DNA of 64,000 nucleotides, from NCBI GenBank assembly GCA_002353825.1, contig DEKJ01000017.1:87918-151917 (forward strand), written 5' to 3'. Of the stretch, positions 24,642 to 33,216 are shown in pieces. The DNA is from Prevotella sp. UBA2725 (GTDB lineage: Bacteria > Bacteroidota > Bacteroidia > Bacteroidales > Bacteroidaceae). Positions within the stretch are counted from its first letter, which is position 1; each line of letters starts with the position of its first letter. The translations under genes were made by a program, and so were the position numbers. The notes below the pieces were generated by a model, which did no database searches, was not told where the DNA came from, and saw only the letters and a list, made by a program, of their open reading frames with translations.

Positions 24642-25430
24642 TTACAAATTTTCGATGAATTGTTTGAGCGCCAGTCCGGGGTTCGCCTCTTTCATGAAGC
24701 GCTCACCCATGAGGAAGCCGTTGAAGCCGGCCTCACGCAGCTCACGCACTGTCTCGGGCTTCGAGATGCCGCTCTCACTGACCCGGCACACACCCTTAGG
24801 GAGCTTTTCCGCGAGACGGAAACTGTTGTTCACATCCGTCGTGAACGTGCCGAGATTACGGTTGTTGATGCCGTACATGTCGGGCTCGAGCTCTGCATAT
24901 TCGAAGTCGCGCTCATTGTGCATCTCTAAGAGTGTCTCCAGTCCGAGCTCATGAGCGAGATGCTGCAACGTGCGGCACTCGTCCTTCGTGAGGCACGCAG
25001 CGATGAGCAATACGGCCGAGGCACCGCAGTAACGGGCCTGAAAGAGCTGATACTCGTCGATGACGAAGTTCTTATAGAGGATAGGAATCTTCACACCTGC
25101 CTTGCGCGTCTGCTGAATGTACTCGTCGTAGCCTCCGAAATACTCGGTATCGGTGAGGATGCTCAGTGCCGAGGCGCCGTTTCGTTCATAGAGCGGGGTG
25201 ACATCCTCGGGCTTGACATCCTTATGGATCCAGCCTTTGGAAGGACTCTTGCGCTTAAACTCTGCGATGATGCCTGTCTTCGAGTTCATCAATGCCTCGC
25301 ACATGGAAGCGGGCTTGCCCTCCTCCATCTGCTTCTTGATATCACCGATGAACTGCTGGATAGGCACGTAGCGCTTGCGCTCGTCGATCTCCACGCGCTT
25401 ATGCGCAACGATCTCTTCTAATATGTCCAT
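24642..25430 (-). CDS. trpC: Indole-3-glycerol phosphate synthase
   Basis: Ring closure and decarboxylation to indole glycerol phosphate. 262 residues; hallmark IIAEFKRKSPSKGWI with the catalytic Lys, LTDTEYFGGYDEYI, and YGINNRNLGTFTTD. It is 2 bases from trpD, so tightly coupled. Confidence 0.96.
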   Translation of the reverse strand: MDILEEIVAHKRVEIDERKRYVPIQQFIGDIKKQMEEGKPASMCEALMNSKTGIIAEFKRKSPSKGWIHKDVKPEDVTPLYERNGASALSILTDTEYFGGYDEYIQQTRKAGVKIPILYKNFVIDEYQLFQARYCGASAVLLIAACLTKDECRTLQHLAHELGLETLLEMHNERDFEYAELEPDMYGINNRNLGTFTTDVNNSFRLAEKLPKGVCRVSESGISKPETVRELREAGFNGFLMGERFMKEANPGLALKQFIENL

Positions 25431-25432
25431 GA

Positions 25433-26437
25433 TTATTTGTTCAGTTCAACAAACTTCTTGAAGGTAGCGAGGGCCTTGCCACTGTCGATGCTCTCACGAG
25501 CGATGTCGATACACTCGTCGATGCTCTTCTTGCCCTTCTCCAGCACCTGAATACCGAAGGCGGCATTGGCGAGGACGATGTTCTTCTGAGCAGGCAGTGC
25601 CTTGTTGGCCAGCACATTGTCGAAGATCTGCTTAGCCTCTTCCTCCGTAGCACCACCAACGAGCTCCTCAGGTTTAGCGATGTCGAAACCGAGGTCTGAG
25701 GGCTTGAATACGCGCTCGTAGCTGTTCGTGATGACCTTGAAGTCGCCCGTGAGCGAGATCTCATCGTAGCCGTCGATACTGTTCACGATACCATAGTCGA
25801 TGCCGATCTTCTGATACACCTGCTGATAGAGTCGCATCTGATCGAGCGTAGCGGTGCCGAGCAACTGGCACTGCGGCTTTGAAGGATTGATGATAGGACC
25901 AAGGAGATTGAAGAAGGTCGGGAACGGGAGTGCCTTACGGATAGCACCGACGAACTTCATGGCTTTGGCGAAGAGCTGGGCATGGAGATAGACGATGCCG
26001 CACTCATTGATGGAACGGTTGAGCTTGTCGATATCATCCGTGAAGTTCACACCATGGTTCTTGATGACGTTGGAAGCACCACTGACGCTCGTAGCAGCAT
26101 AGTTGCCATGCTTAGCGACTTTGTATCCGGCACCTGCGATGACGAAGCAAGAAGTAGTCGAGATATTGAATGTGTTCTTGCGGTCACCGCCAGTTCCCAC
26201 CACGTCGATGTAACGGTCACAGTCGAGAGGCACAGGCACGCCCGTTTCGAGGATGCCGTCACGGAAGCCGAGGAGCTCGTCGACAGTGATGCCGCGCATC
26301 TGAATAGCTGTCAGCAAGGCAGCGATCTCTGCGTCGTTAAGCTCACCCTTCGTGATGGCGATGAGCAGTTGTTTGGTTTCCTCACGTGTGAGTTCCTCGT
26401 GGTTGAGGAGCTGGTTGAAAATTTCCTTGATGTCCAT
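25433..26437 (-). CDS. trpD: Anthranilate phosphoribosyltransferase
   Basis: Transfers phosphoribose from PRPP to anthranilate. 334 residues; PRPP loop DVVGTGGDRKNTFNIST and KHGNYAATSVSGASNV are intact. First structural gene of the operon, 80 bases after the attenuator hairpin. Confidence 0.96.
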   Translation of the reverse strand: MDIKEIFNQLLNHEELTREETKQLLIAITKGELNDAEIAALLTAIQMRGITVDELLGFRDGILETGVPVPLDCDRYIDVVGTGGDRKNTFNISTTSCFVIAGAGYKVAKHGNYAATSVSGASNVIKNHGVNFTDDIDKLNRSINECGIVYLHAQLFAKAMKFVGAIRKALPFPTFFNLLGPIINPSKPQCQLLGTATLDQMRLYQQVYQKIGIDYGIVNSIDGYDEISLTGDFKVITNSYERVFKPSDLGFDIAKPEELVGGATEEEAKQIFDNVLANKALPAQKNIVLANAAFGIQVLEKGKKSIDECIDIARESIDSGKALATFKKFVELNK

Positions 26438-26518
26438 ATCAGTATGTCTTTAAGTAATTATTATTTCTTGATTATTGAGATTCCCGAGAGAGCTTATTAA
26501 TAATGAGCTTATTAAAAG

Positions 26519-26557
26519 CAAAAAGGCCTGTCGTGATTCACGGCAGGCCTTTTTTGT
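26519..26557 (-). terminator. trp attenuator terminator hairpin
   Basis: Minus strand: AAAAAAGGCCTG arm, loop, CAGGCCTTTTTGC. A strong hairpin followed by a T tract, between the leader peptide and trpD. The TCACGAC (26536-26530) inside it is complementary to GTCGTGA (26605-26599) at the end of the leader peptide, giving an antiterminator that would destroy the hairpin. Confidence 0.88.
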
Positions 26558-26598
26558 TTCCTTCATTTATCTCAGAAGTATCCACATGGCTTAGCTCC

Positions 26599-26658
26599 TC
26601 ACGACTTTTTTAATCCTGAGTTACGCCACCACCAATATGCAGATACATGATTCATCAT
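26599..26658 (-). CDS. trpL: Tryptophan leader peptide
   Basis: Minus-strand frame MMNHVSAYWWWRNSGLKKS (19 residues; 18 if the second ATG at 26655 is used). Three consecutive TGG codons lie at 26634-26626, followed by the stop TGA at 26599, 42 bases before the attenuator hairpin and about 50 bases after a consensus promoter. This is the layout of classical ribosome-mediated attenuation: stalling on Trp codons frees GTCGTGA at the end of the frame to pair with the terminator. Too short for ordinary gene finding. Confidence 0.9.
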   Translation of the reverse strand: MMNHVSAYWWWRNSGLKKS

Positions 26659-26712
26659 TGTTATATGACTTTTGTTTGTTATTTGTTGTTGTATGTTTTA
26701 TTAATACAGTTG

Positions 26713-26743
26713 CAAAATTAGGCATTTAATATTAAACTGCAAA
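26713..26743 (-). promoter_or_regulatory. Promoter of the trp operon
   Basis: Minus strand TTTG (26743-26740), exactly 19 bases, TAATTTTG (26720-26713). Transcription would begin near 26706, about 48 bases before the leader peptide. Confidence 0.8.
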
Positions 26744-26861
26744 CTTTTCGAGCAAAAAGTTTGCGATTAGTCGTGTTTTTAACATTTATCCCATTGAAAC
26801 AGTGTAGTGGCGGTAGCATTCTTTTGAAAAAAAATATTGCTCTCGCATGGGGGTATTTCAA

Positions 26862-26869
26862 TAATTTTG
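26862..26869 (+). promoter_or_regulatory. Putative -7 element of the dlt-like operon
   Basis: TAATTTTG fits TAnnTTTG; a TTG lies 22 bases upstream (26837-26839), a poorer spacing. The leader to the first start codon is about 95 bases. The 534-base gap from trpD to here holds the trp leader, both divergent promoters and AT-rich sequence; nothing else was seen. Confidence 0.45.
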
Positions 26870-26971
26870 CGTCATACTAAAGAAAACTGCATGAGCTATG
26901 CAACTTTTCGCATATATATACGTTATAGAGAAATAGAACATAATAAAGGAAATATTTAATGAGTAATTTTC

Positions 26972-28438
26972 ATGATGAACGTTGTTCAAAGGCTTTGTAA
27001 AGCCTTTCATGCTTACAGTGCAGTCAATGCCTTCTGCATTCAAGACAAGTACTACACTTATAAGCAACTTGCAGAGAGAGTAAACGCTATCCGCGCACGT
27101 ATTAAGGATGTTGGCGGGGATTATTTCGGACTTGTTGCCAACGATGACCTCGACACCTACGCCTCAATCCTCGCTATCTGGATGGAAGGCAAGTGCTATG
27201 TTCCTCTCCATCCGCTCCAGCCCATCGCCCGCTGTCTCGACATCATCAGTCAGGTAGGGCTCCACACGGTGTTAGACTCCAGTGAGACCACGCGCTATCA
27301 GAACATTAATGTGATAGCAACCGCCAAGCTCAAGTCCGAAGCTACACCACAAGCGCCGAAACCATTCCAACCGGAGCACGATGCCTACCTTCTTTTTACT
27401 TCGGGGAGCACTGGTCGCCCCAAAGGCGTACCTGTCTCTTTTGGGAGTGTGGCTGCCTTCCTGGAAGGATTTGAGGCATTGGGCTACCAGTTGACAAATG
27501 AAGACCGTTGCCTTCAGATGTTCGACCTCACCTTCGACCTTTCCGTAGGCAGTTATCTCCCGCCACTTCTCGTGGGTGCCTGCGTCTATACGGCTCAACT
27601 CGGGAGCATCAAGTGGCAGGAAGCTTTCCGGCTCCTCGACACTTACGACCTGACGATGACTCTCATGGTACCTTCCGTCATCCATTATCTGCGCCCCTAT
27701 CTCGACGAGATAGAAGCCCCAAGCCTCCGCTATTCGCTCTTCTGTGGAGAGGCACTGAACAGTGACGATGCCGAAGCGTGGATGCACACCGTTCCTCATG
27801 CAGAGGTATGGAACGTCTATGGCCCCACGGAGAATACGATCTATTGTACGGCCTACCGCCTCTCAACGCCCATCTGCCAACACAATGGCATCGTATGCAT
27901 CGGAAAGGATATGAAATGCTCGCATACGATGATTGTCAACGAGAATCACGACTGTGTGGCTCCGGGAGAGACGGGAGAGCTCTGTCTTGCCGGGGCTCAG
28001 CTCACGCGCGGCTATTGGCACAACGAGGAGAAGAACCGCGAGACGTTCTTCACGAAAGACGGCACCCGTTGGTATCTCACCGGCGACCTCTGCCAGCTCA
28101 CAGCCGATGGCAACATTATATATATAGGGCGCAAGGACTCGCAAGTGAAAATTCAGGGCTTCCGCATCGAACTCAGTGAGATAGAGAGCGTGGCGCGCAA
28201 GTTCTACGACAACCAGTGTGCAGCAGTGGCTGTGGCCATTGGCGAGCCGGGTGTCCAGCATCTCGAACTCGCCATAGAGAAAGCAGACGATGGCAGCGAG
28301 CATCAACTCCTCGAATATCTGAAGAAATACCTTCCCGCCTACATGATTCCCGAGAAGATCTCATTCCTGAAGGTCTTTCCGCAGAATGCCAACAACAAAA
28401 TAGACAGGAGAAAAATCAAAGAACTACTGATCGCATAA
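26972..28438 (+). CDS. dltA: DltA-like amino-acid adenylating ligase (D-alanine:carrier protein ligase family)
   Basis: Activates an amino acid as adenylate and loads it on a carrier protein. 488 residues. P loop FTSGSTGRPKGVP (about 142-154), YGPTENTIYCTAY, YLTGDLC, the hinge GRKDSQVKIQGFRIEL and the catalytic C-terminal Lys in NANNKIDRRK (K476) are all present. LFCGEAL (C258) matches the FCGE motif of DltA, whose Cys has been linked to D-alanine selection in Bacillus; that the substrate here is D-alanine is inference. The start could also be the second ATG at 26975. First gene of a four-gene cluster with a carrier protein, an MBOAT and a DltD-like protein. Confidence 0.85.
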   Translation: MMNVVQRLCKAFHAYSAVNAFCIQDKYYTYKQLAERVNAIRARIKDVGGDYFGLVANDDLDTYASILAIWMEGKCYVPLHPLQPIARCLDIISQVGLHTVLDSSETTRYQNINVIATAKLKSEATPQAPKPFQPEHDAYLLFTSGSTGRPKGVPVSFGSVAAFLEGFEALGYQLTNEDRCLQMFDLTFDLSVGSYLPPLLVGACVYTAQLGSIKWQEAFRLLDTYDLTMTLMVPSVIHYLRPYLDEIEAPSLRYSLFCGEALNSDDAEAWMHTVPHAEVWNVYGPTENTIYCTAYRLSTPICQHNGIVCIGKDMKCSHTMIVNENHDCVAPGETGELCLAGAQLTRGYWHNEEKNRETFFTKDGTRWYLTGDLCQLTADGNIIYIGRKDSQVKIQGFRIELSEIESVARKFYDNQCAAVAVAIGEPGVQHLELAIEKADDGSEHQLLEYLKKYLPAYMIPEKISFLKVFPQNANNKIDRRKIKELLIA

Positions 28439-28459
28439 TAAATAATAGCACAAATAATT

Positions 28460-28705
28460 ATGAACAAAGAAGAAGTAAGAAAACAACTGAACGACATTTT
28501 TGCAAACGTATTGAACCGCCCGGGAATCGAACTGAGCGACAACATGACCACTGACGACATCGACAACTGGGACTCTCTGACCAACATGACCATCATCAGC
28601 GATATCGAGCATCGGTTCAACATCCACTTCAAGCTCCGCGACATTATCCGCATGAAGAACGTGGGAGGCATGATCGACGCCATTCTCAAGAAGACGAACG
28701 AATAA
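28460..28705 (+). CDS. dltC: Acyl/D-alanyl carrier protein-like (DltC-like)
   Basis: 81 residues. The phosphopantetheine site is DNWDSLTNM with Ser39. The N-terminal half MNKEEVRKQLNDIFANVLNR and the third helix (RDIIRMKNVGGMIDAI) fit the carrier fold. It lies 21 bases after the ligase and is its probable loading partner. Whether it carries an amino acid or a fatty acid cannot be told from sequence alone; the operon argues for an amino acid. Confidence 0.82.
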   Translation: MNKEEVRKQLNDIFANVLNRPGIELSDNMTTDDIDNWDSLTNMTIISDIEHRFNIHFKLRDIIRMKNVGGMIDAILKKTNE

Positions 28706-28717
28706 GCCGCTGCACCC

Positions 28718-30088
28718 ATGGAATTCTTATCGCTGCCCTTCGTGGTATGCATGACACTGACCTTCATCCTCTATTACGCCAAGCCGACCCTGAGGTGGCA
28801 GCATGGCGTACTGCTCCTGGCGAGCATGATCTTCATCGGCTATTACCACATCGCCTATCTCCTCATTTCAGCCGGGGTGACGGTCTTCACATTTCTTGCC
28901 GGCAGACAGATTCACAAAACACTCAATACACGTGCAGGCAACGTGTGGTTCTGGGCAAGCATCAGCGGCCTCGTCGTGTTCTGGCTCATAGCGCGCTATT
29001 GGTTCCCGCTCTTTCCCTTGGGCATCTCGTTTTACACCTTCCAGGCGCTGTCTTATCTGATAGAGATCTATTGGGAGGAAGAGCCGGAGGACAACTTCCT
29101 CGACTTCTCCCTTTACATGCTTCTCTTCGTCAAGTTCCTTTCCGGACCTATCGAGCGTGCCTTCGACTTCATCCCTCAATTGAAGAAGCCGCACGCCTTC
29201 GACTACACCCTCGTGACCCGTGGCTTGAAACTCGTGGCATGGGGCCTGTTCATGAAGGTGGTCATCGCCGACCGCATCTCACCGTCGCTCGACTTAGTGC
29301 TCGACCACGTTCAGCAGTCGACAGGCATGCAGATTCTCTGCACCACGATGCTCTATCCCATCCAGCTCTATGCCGACTTCGCGGGCTATACCTGCATGGC
29401 GTTGGGCTTCGGCCGAATGCTCGGCTTCAAGCTACAGCCCAACTTCGACCGGCCATTCATCTCAAAGTCGACGGGTGAGCTGTGGCGTCGCTGGCATCAG
29501 TCGCTCTCTTTCTGGGTGCGCGACTATATCTTCACGCCGCTCAACGCCTCACTCCGCGAATGGGGACGCTGGAGTGTCGTTGTTTCCGTGCTCGTTACTT
29601 TCGTCGTCATCGGTGTATGGCATGGTGCCGGCTGGACCTTCGCTTTCTACGGACTTTTCCAAGGCATCCTCATCATCATTGAGACCCTGCTCGGAAAACG
29701 TCGTGAGAAGATCTACAACATCTTCGGCAAGAAAATAGGTAGCGCACTGATGATGATCCGCACCTATATCTTCTTTGCCCTGTCGCTGCTCTTCTTCCGC
29801 GTGAAGCACCTCACGGATGTCTTCTACGCTTACCGCCATATGTTCGACGGCTTCCAGACCTCCATCAAGGAGCTGCGCCTCGGCATGGAGGACTTCTATT
29901 GGATCGTCTTCGGCATCGCCGTGCTCATCCTCTTCCTCGTAGAATATTTCAACGGCAAGCGCAATCTCATCAAGGCTTCGGAGCAGCTCTCCACACCCTG
30001 GCGCTGGCTCGTCTATTTCGTCATCGTGTTCATCATCGTGTTCTATGGAGCCTTTGGCGTAGAGAACTTCATCTATATTCAATTCTAA
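28718..30088 (+). CDS. dltB: MBOAT-family membrane acyltransferase (DltB-like)
   Basis: 456 residues, about ten or eleven hydrophobic segments. Family motifs: FPLGISFYTFQALSYLIEIY, FLSGPIERAFDFIPQL, GELWRRWHQSLSFWVRDYIF and the conserved His in VIGVWHGAGWTF (H302). MBOAT enzymes of this branch move an acyl or aminoacyl group from a carrier across the membrane onto an extracytoplasmic acceptor (DltB: teichoic acid; AlgI: alginate). Twelve bases after the carrier gene. The acceptor in this Gram-negative host is unknown. Confidence 0.9.
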   Translation: MEFLSLPFVVCMTLTFILYYAKPTLRWQHGVLLLASMIFIGYYHIAYLLISAGVTVFTFLAGRQIHKTLNTRAGNVWFWASISGLVVFWLIARYWFPLFPLGISFYTFQALSYLIEIYWEEEPEDNFLDFSLYMLLFVKFLSGPIERAFDFIPQLKKPHAFDYTLVTRGLKLVAWGLFMKVVIADRISPSLDLVLDHVQQSTGMQILCTTMLYPIQLYADFAGYTCMALGFGRMLGFKLQPNFDRPFISKSTGELWRRWHQSLSFWVRDYIFTPLNASLREWGRWSVVVSVLVTFVVIGVWHGAGWTFAFYGLFQGILIIIETLLGKRREKIYNIFGKKIGSALMMIRTYIFFALSLLFFRVKHLTDVFYAYRHMFDGFQTSIKELRLGMEDFYWIVFGIAVLILFLVEYFNGKRNLIKASEQLSTPWRWLVYFVIVFIIVFYGAFGVENFIYIQF

Positions 30089-30103
30089 TTTTGAAAAGGC
30101 TCT

Positions 30104-31129
30104 ATGAATAAGCAACTATACAAGTTTTACATTCGTTTCATCCTGCTGCTCTCGCCCCTCATTGCTCTTTCCGTCTTTTACATGGTCAAGGACCCGTTCA
30201 TGGTCGTGCATCCCAAGGTGACGGCCTACGACTACAGTCATGTCATGCAGAATGAGGGAGCCGTGGGCTGGGAGAAACTGAAGGCATTCAACCCCACCCG
30301 CCACTACGACTCCTTCGTCATGGGCAACTCCTGTACAAAGGCCTTTCCATGTGAAGACTGGAACCGGTACATCCATGGCCGTCCCTACCGTTTTTTCTCC
30401 AATGCGGAGGGCATCGGTGAGTTTCAGCAGAAGCTCACGGCACTCGGCAACATTCCGGGTCAGCCTATCCGCCATCTGCTCGTCGTCGTGGAACGTGGCT
30501 TCTTTGAGACGACAGACCCACGCCACGGTATGATGCACATCATGCCTCCCGACGTGTCCGGGTGCAGCAGCATCTATTATCAGATGCAGTTCTTCCAGAG
30601 TTTCATGTCGCCGAAGTTCCTCGTTCCCTACCTGCGCTATCTGTGCACGGGAACCATCAAGAAGTCGGGTAAGGACATCATCTTCCCCAATGTACCTATG
30701 CGCACGCTCTATACCAATGACGCTGTGCTCTGGCAAGAGGAAGACATCCGAAAAGAGGGTGAGACTTACTGGAAGGAGAGCTATCAGAACAAGAAATATG
30801 CTGACAAAGGCTGGGTGACGAACATGAAGGACGCCAAGCCCTACGAAGGACGCCACACCATCGGCAGTCAGCAGCGTCAGGCACTGTTCGCCATTCGCGC
30901 CTTCTGCCGTGCCCATCACACGGACATCCAGTGGGTCATCGGGCCCAATCCGCAGAAGGAATGGTTGAACAAGCTGGACCTGAAAGTACTAAAGGCTATC
31001 TTCGGTGCAACGCATGTCCACGACTATTCCGCCTGTCCCCGTTTCTACGATTACCACTATTTCTATGATGGTGCCCACTACCGCAGATGCGTCGGTGACA
31101 GCATCCTCAAAGACATCTATACCCGGTAG
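30104..31129 (+). CDS. Membrane-anchored SGNH/DltD-like protein
   Basis: 341 residues with one N-terminal membrane anchor (FILLLSPLIALSVFYMV, 12-28) and an extracytoplasmic domain. SFVMGNSCTKA (Ser76) resembles block I of SGNH hydrolases and FYDGAHYRR near the C terminus supplies a D-x-x-H pair (D322, H325), the arrangement seen in DltD and AlgX-like partners of MBOAT proteins. It probably completes transfer of the group moved by the MBOAT to its final acceptor; this is inference from context. Last gene of the cluster, 15 bases after the MBOAT. Confidence 0.75.
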   Translation: MNKQLYKFYIRFILLLSPLIALSVFYMVKDPFMVVHPKVTAYDYSHVMQNEGAVGWEKLKAFNPTRHYDSFVMGNSCTKAFPCEDWNRYIHGRPYRFFSNAEGIGEFQQKLTALGNIPGQPIRHLLVVVERGFFETTDPRHGMMHIMPPDVSGCSSIYYQMQFFQSFMSPKFLVPYLRYLCTGTIKKSGKDIIFPNVPMRTLYTNDAVLWQEEDIRKEGETYWKESYQNKKYADKGWVTNMKDAKPYEGRHTIGSQQRQALFAIRAFCRAHHTDIQWVIGPNPQKEWLNKLDLKVLKAIFGATHVHDYSACPRFYDYHYFYDGAHYRRCVGDSILKDIYTR

Positions 31130-31184
31130 CGATCCACAACGATTGTCCACGAAGATCGCGATTTAGTTTTTAACGTCAATTACC

Positions 31185-31238
31185 ATTAATTGACAAAAAT
31201 ATTAATGAGCAATTAATTGACAAAAATATTAATGTCCA
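31185..31238. repeat. Two near-identical 27-bp tandem units
   Basis: ATTAATTGACAAAAATATTA plus 7 bases occurs at 31185 and 31212; a third partial, diverged copy follows. The unit is rich in ATTAAT dyads. It lies in the convergent gap after the dlt-like operon. Further on, TTCGTGTCCTTCGTGGA-like words recur at 31326-31384. No terminator hairpin with a T tract was recognised here. Confidence 0.7.
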
Positions 31239-31382
31239 ATTAACGGATAATTGACGGGGATTAATGTTCAGAGAAAAGACGGCGAAGCCGAAAGTCGTGC
31301 TAAGTCGTGAAAAGCCGATACTCCTTTTTCGTGTCTTCCGTGTCCTTCGTGGACAACGTCCAACTTTCGTGTCCTTCGTGGA

Positions 31383-32510
31383 TCAGTGCCACACTTCCTC
31401 TGCAATCTCTCTTACGAGGTCGACCTTTGCCCACTGCTCCTCCTCCGTGAGCTTGTTGCCTATCTCGCAGGAAGCGAAGCCACACTGCGGACTGAGGCAG
31501 AACTGCTCGAAGGGGAAGAACTCGGAGGCTTTGCGGATGCGCTGCTTGATGGTCTCCTTATCCTCCAGGACAGGCGACTTCGTGGTGATGAGTCCGAGCA
31601 CGACCTTCTTGTCCTTCGGCACATAGCGCAGTGGTTCAAAGCCACCCGAGCGCTCGTCGTCATACTCAAGGTAGAAGGCATCGACATGCTCCTGAGCGAA
31701 GACATACGGTGCCACGGGGTCGTAGGCGCCCTGCGAAGCAAAGCAGGAGTGGTAGTTGCCACGGCAGATATGCGTGTTGATGACCAGGTCCTCGGGCTTG
31801 TCCTGAAGCGCGAGGTTGTTGACCTTCAGATAGCGCGTTGCCTCACCCTCAAGCGTGAAGCCTTTGCCTGCCATAGCGCCCCAGTAGTCCTTGTCGATGA
31901 TCATTCCCCACGTACAGTCGTCAAACTGGATGTTGCGGCACCCGGCATCGTAAAGCTGACGAATGACCTGACGGTAAGCGGCAGCGATGTCCTCTATCAG
32001 CTCATCGTCATTGGGATAGAACTGACGTGTGTTCTTCGTGTTGTCACCACGGAAGAGCTCGGCAAGGAACTGTGCGGGTGCGGGAATCGTCTGACGTGCC
32101 ACGAAACCGGGCTCCTCAAACTGCTTCACGAAAAGATAATCCTTCACGAAAGGATGATTCTCACCACTGATTTTTCCCGTCAGTGCTACCGACCCTTTCG
32201 TCGTCTCCTCACCATGGAACTGATAGCCGTGCTCGAGCTCGATATGCTCCACGCCCTGCAGACCCCACATGAAGTCGAGGTGCCAATAGGCGCGACGGAA
32301 CTCACCATCGGTGAAGTCATGAATACCGTGAGCCTTCTCTTTCTTCACAAGCTCAGTGATGAGACGGTCCTCAACAGCCCGCAGTTCCTCTGCGGAAATC
32401 TTGCCCTCAGCAAACTGCTGACGGGCGTTCTTCAACTCTCGTGGGCGAAGGAAACTGCCCACGACATCGTTACGGAAAGGTGCATGCAATGTGTTTGATG
32501 TGTTGCTCAT
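31383..32510 (-). CDS. MetE-like methyltransferase (cobalamin-independent methionine synthase C-terminal family)
   Basis: 375 residues, a single catalytic barrel like YxjG/YxjH rather than full two-domain MetE. Zinc ligands appear as INTHICRGN, YLEYDDERSGG and LSPQCGFAS; NIQFDDCTWGMI lines the active site. Probable role: methylation of homocysteine to methionine with a folate or other methyl donor; the donor is not evident. It is divergent from an Lrp/AsnC regulator, which may control it. No SAM riboswitch-like structure was seen in its short leader. Confidence 0.85.
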   Translation of the reverse strand: MSNTSNTLHAPFRNDVVGSFLRPRELKNARQQFAEGKISAEELRAVEDRLITELVKKEKAHGIHDFTDGEFRRAYWHLDFMWGLQGVEHIELEHGYQFHGEETTKGSVALTGKISGENHPFVKDYLFVKQFEEPGFVARQTIPAPAQFLAELFRGDNTKNTRQFYPNDDELIEDIAAAYRQVIRQLYDAGCRNIQFDDCTWGMIIDKDYWGAMAGKGFTLEGEATRYLKVNNLALQDKPEDLVINTHICRGNYHSCFASQGAYDPVAPYVFAQEHVDAFYLEYDDERSGGFEPLRYVPKDKKVVLGLITTKSPVLEDKETIKQRIRKASEFFPFEQFCLSPQCGFASCEIGNKLTEEEQWAKVDLVREIAEEVWH

Positions 32511-32550
32511 AATCTCTGCTTATTTTGTTTATTGATTTATTTTTCACTTG

Positions 32551-32582
32551 CAAAGGTAAGCAACAAGATTTATCTGAACAAA
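32551..32582 (-). promoter_or_regulatory. Promoter of the metE-like gene
   Basis: Minus strand TTTG (32582-32579), 20 bases, TACCTTTG (32558-32551), about 40 bases before the start codon. Confidence 0.65.
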
Positions 32583-32587
32583 TATTC

Positions 32588-32617
32588 TTGCGTTTTCAGC
32601 AAAATATACTAACTTTG
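32588..32617 (+). promoter_or_regulatory. Promoter of the Lrp/AsnC gene
   Basis: TTG (32588-32590), 19 bases, TAACTTTG (32610-32617). It is back to back with the divergent promoter at 32551-32582, so a regulator bound here could affect both genes. Confidence 0.65.
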
Positions 32618-32693
32618 CGTCATCAATGCTTCAATAGCAGAATAATATTCTTCAAAATACGACATCTATAAATACAACTCTATAAATACGACT

Positions 32694-33173
32694 ATGGCAA
32701 ACAATGAAACACTCGACGACACCGACCGCCGCATCCTCCAGCTCCTTCAGAAAGACTCGCGCATGACGGTCAAGGAGCTCGCAGCGCGCGTCCATCTCTC
32801 CCCCTCTCCTACTTTCGAGCGACAGAAGCGCTTGGAACGACTCGGCTACATCGAACGCTACATGGCCGTCGTCAATCCACAGAAGGTAGGCAACGGCATC
32901 CTCGTGCTCTGCAACATCCGCCTCAAGCAGCACACTCAGGCCCTCATTCAGGAGTTCATGGATGCTGTGCAGACCATTGACGAGATCACGGAGTGCTACA
33001 ACACCAGTGGCGACTTCGACTTCCTCATCAAGGTCTACACCCGCGACATGAAAGCCTATCAGCAGTTCATGCTCAACACCCTCGGCACCATCCCCTGCGT
33101 GGGAAGTCTGAACAGCATCTTCGTCATCGACCAGACAAAGAGCACGAGAGGGGTGCCGATACAAAATGCATAA
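32694..33173 (+). CDS. Lrp/AsnC family transcriptional regulator
   Basis: 159 residues. N-terminal winged helix: DDTDRRILQLLQKDSRMTVK and ELAARVHLSPSPTFERQKRL; C-terminal RAM/ACT-like domain with ITECYNTSGDFDFLIKVYT for amino-acid binding and oligomerisation. Divergent from the MetE-like gene, suggesting control of methionine-related metabolism; the ligand is unknown. Confidence 0.92.
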   Translation: MANNETLDDTDRRILQLLQKDSRMTVKELAARVHLSPSPTFERQKRLERLGYIERYMAVVNPQKVGNGILVLCNIRLKQHTQALIQEFMDAVQTIDEITECYNTSGDFDFLIKVYTRDMKAYQQFMLNTLGTIPCVGSLNSIFVIDQTKSTRGVPIQNA

Positions 33174-33178
33174 GAAGA

Positions 33179-33216
33179 AGGCCTACCCAAGCCTGAGTTG
33201 GTTAGGCCTCTTTTTT
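33179..33216 (+). terminator. Rho-independent terminator of the Lrp/AsnC gene
   Basis: AGGCCTACCCAA, loop, TTGGTTAGGCCT, then TTTTTTG. The stem contains the stop codon of the convergent redoxin remnant (33202-33204, minus). Confidence 0.88.

Noticed and set aside
32511..32550. SAM riboswitch before the MetE-like gene
   Set aside because: The leader from the promoter at 32551 is only about 40 bases, too short for any known SAM aptamer of this type.
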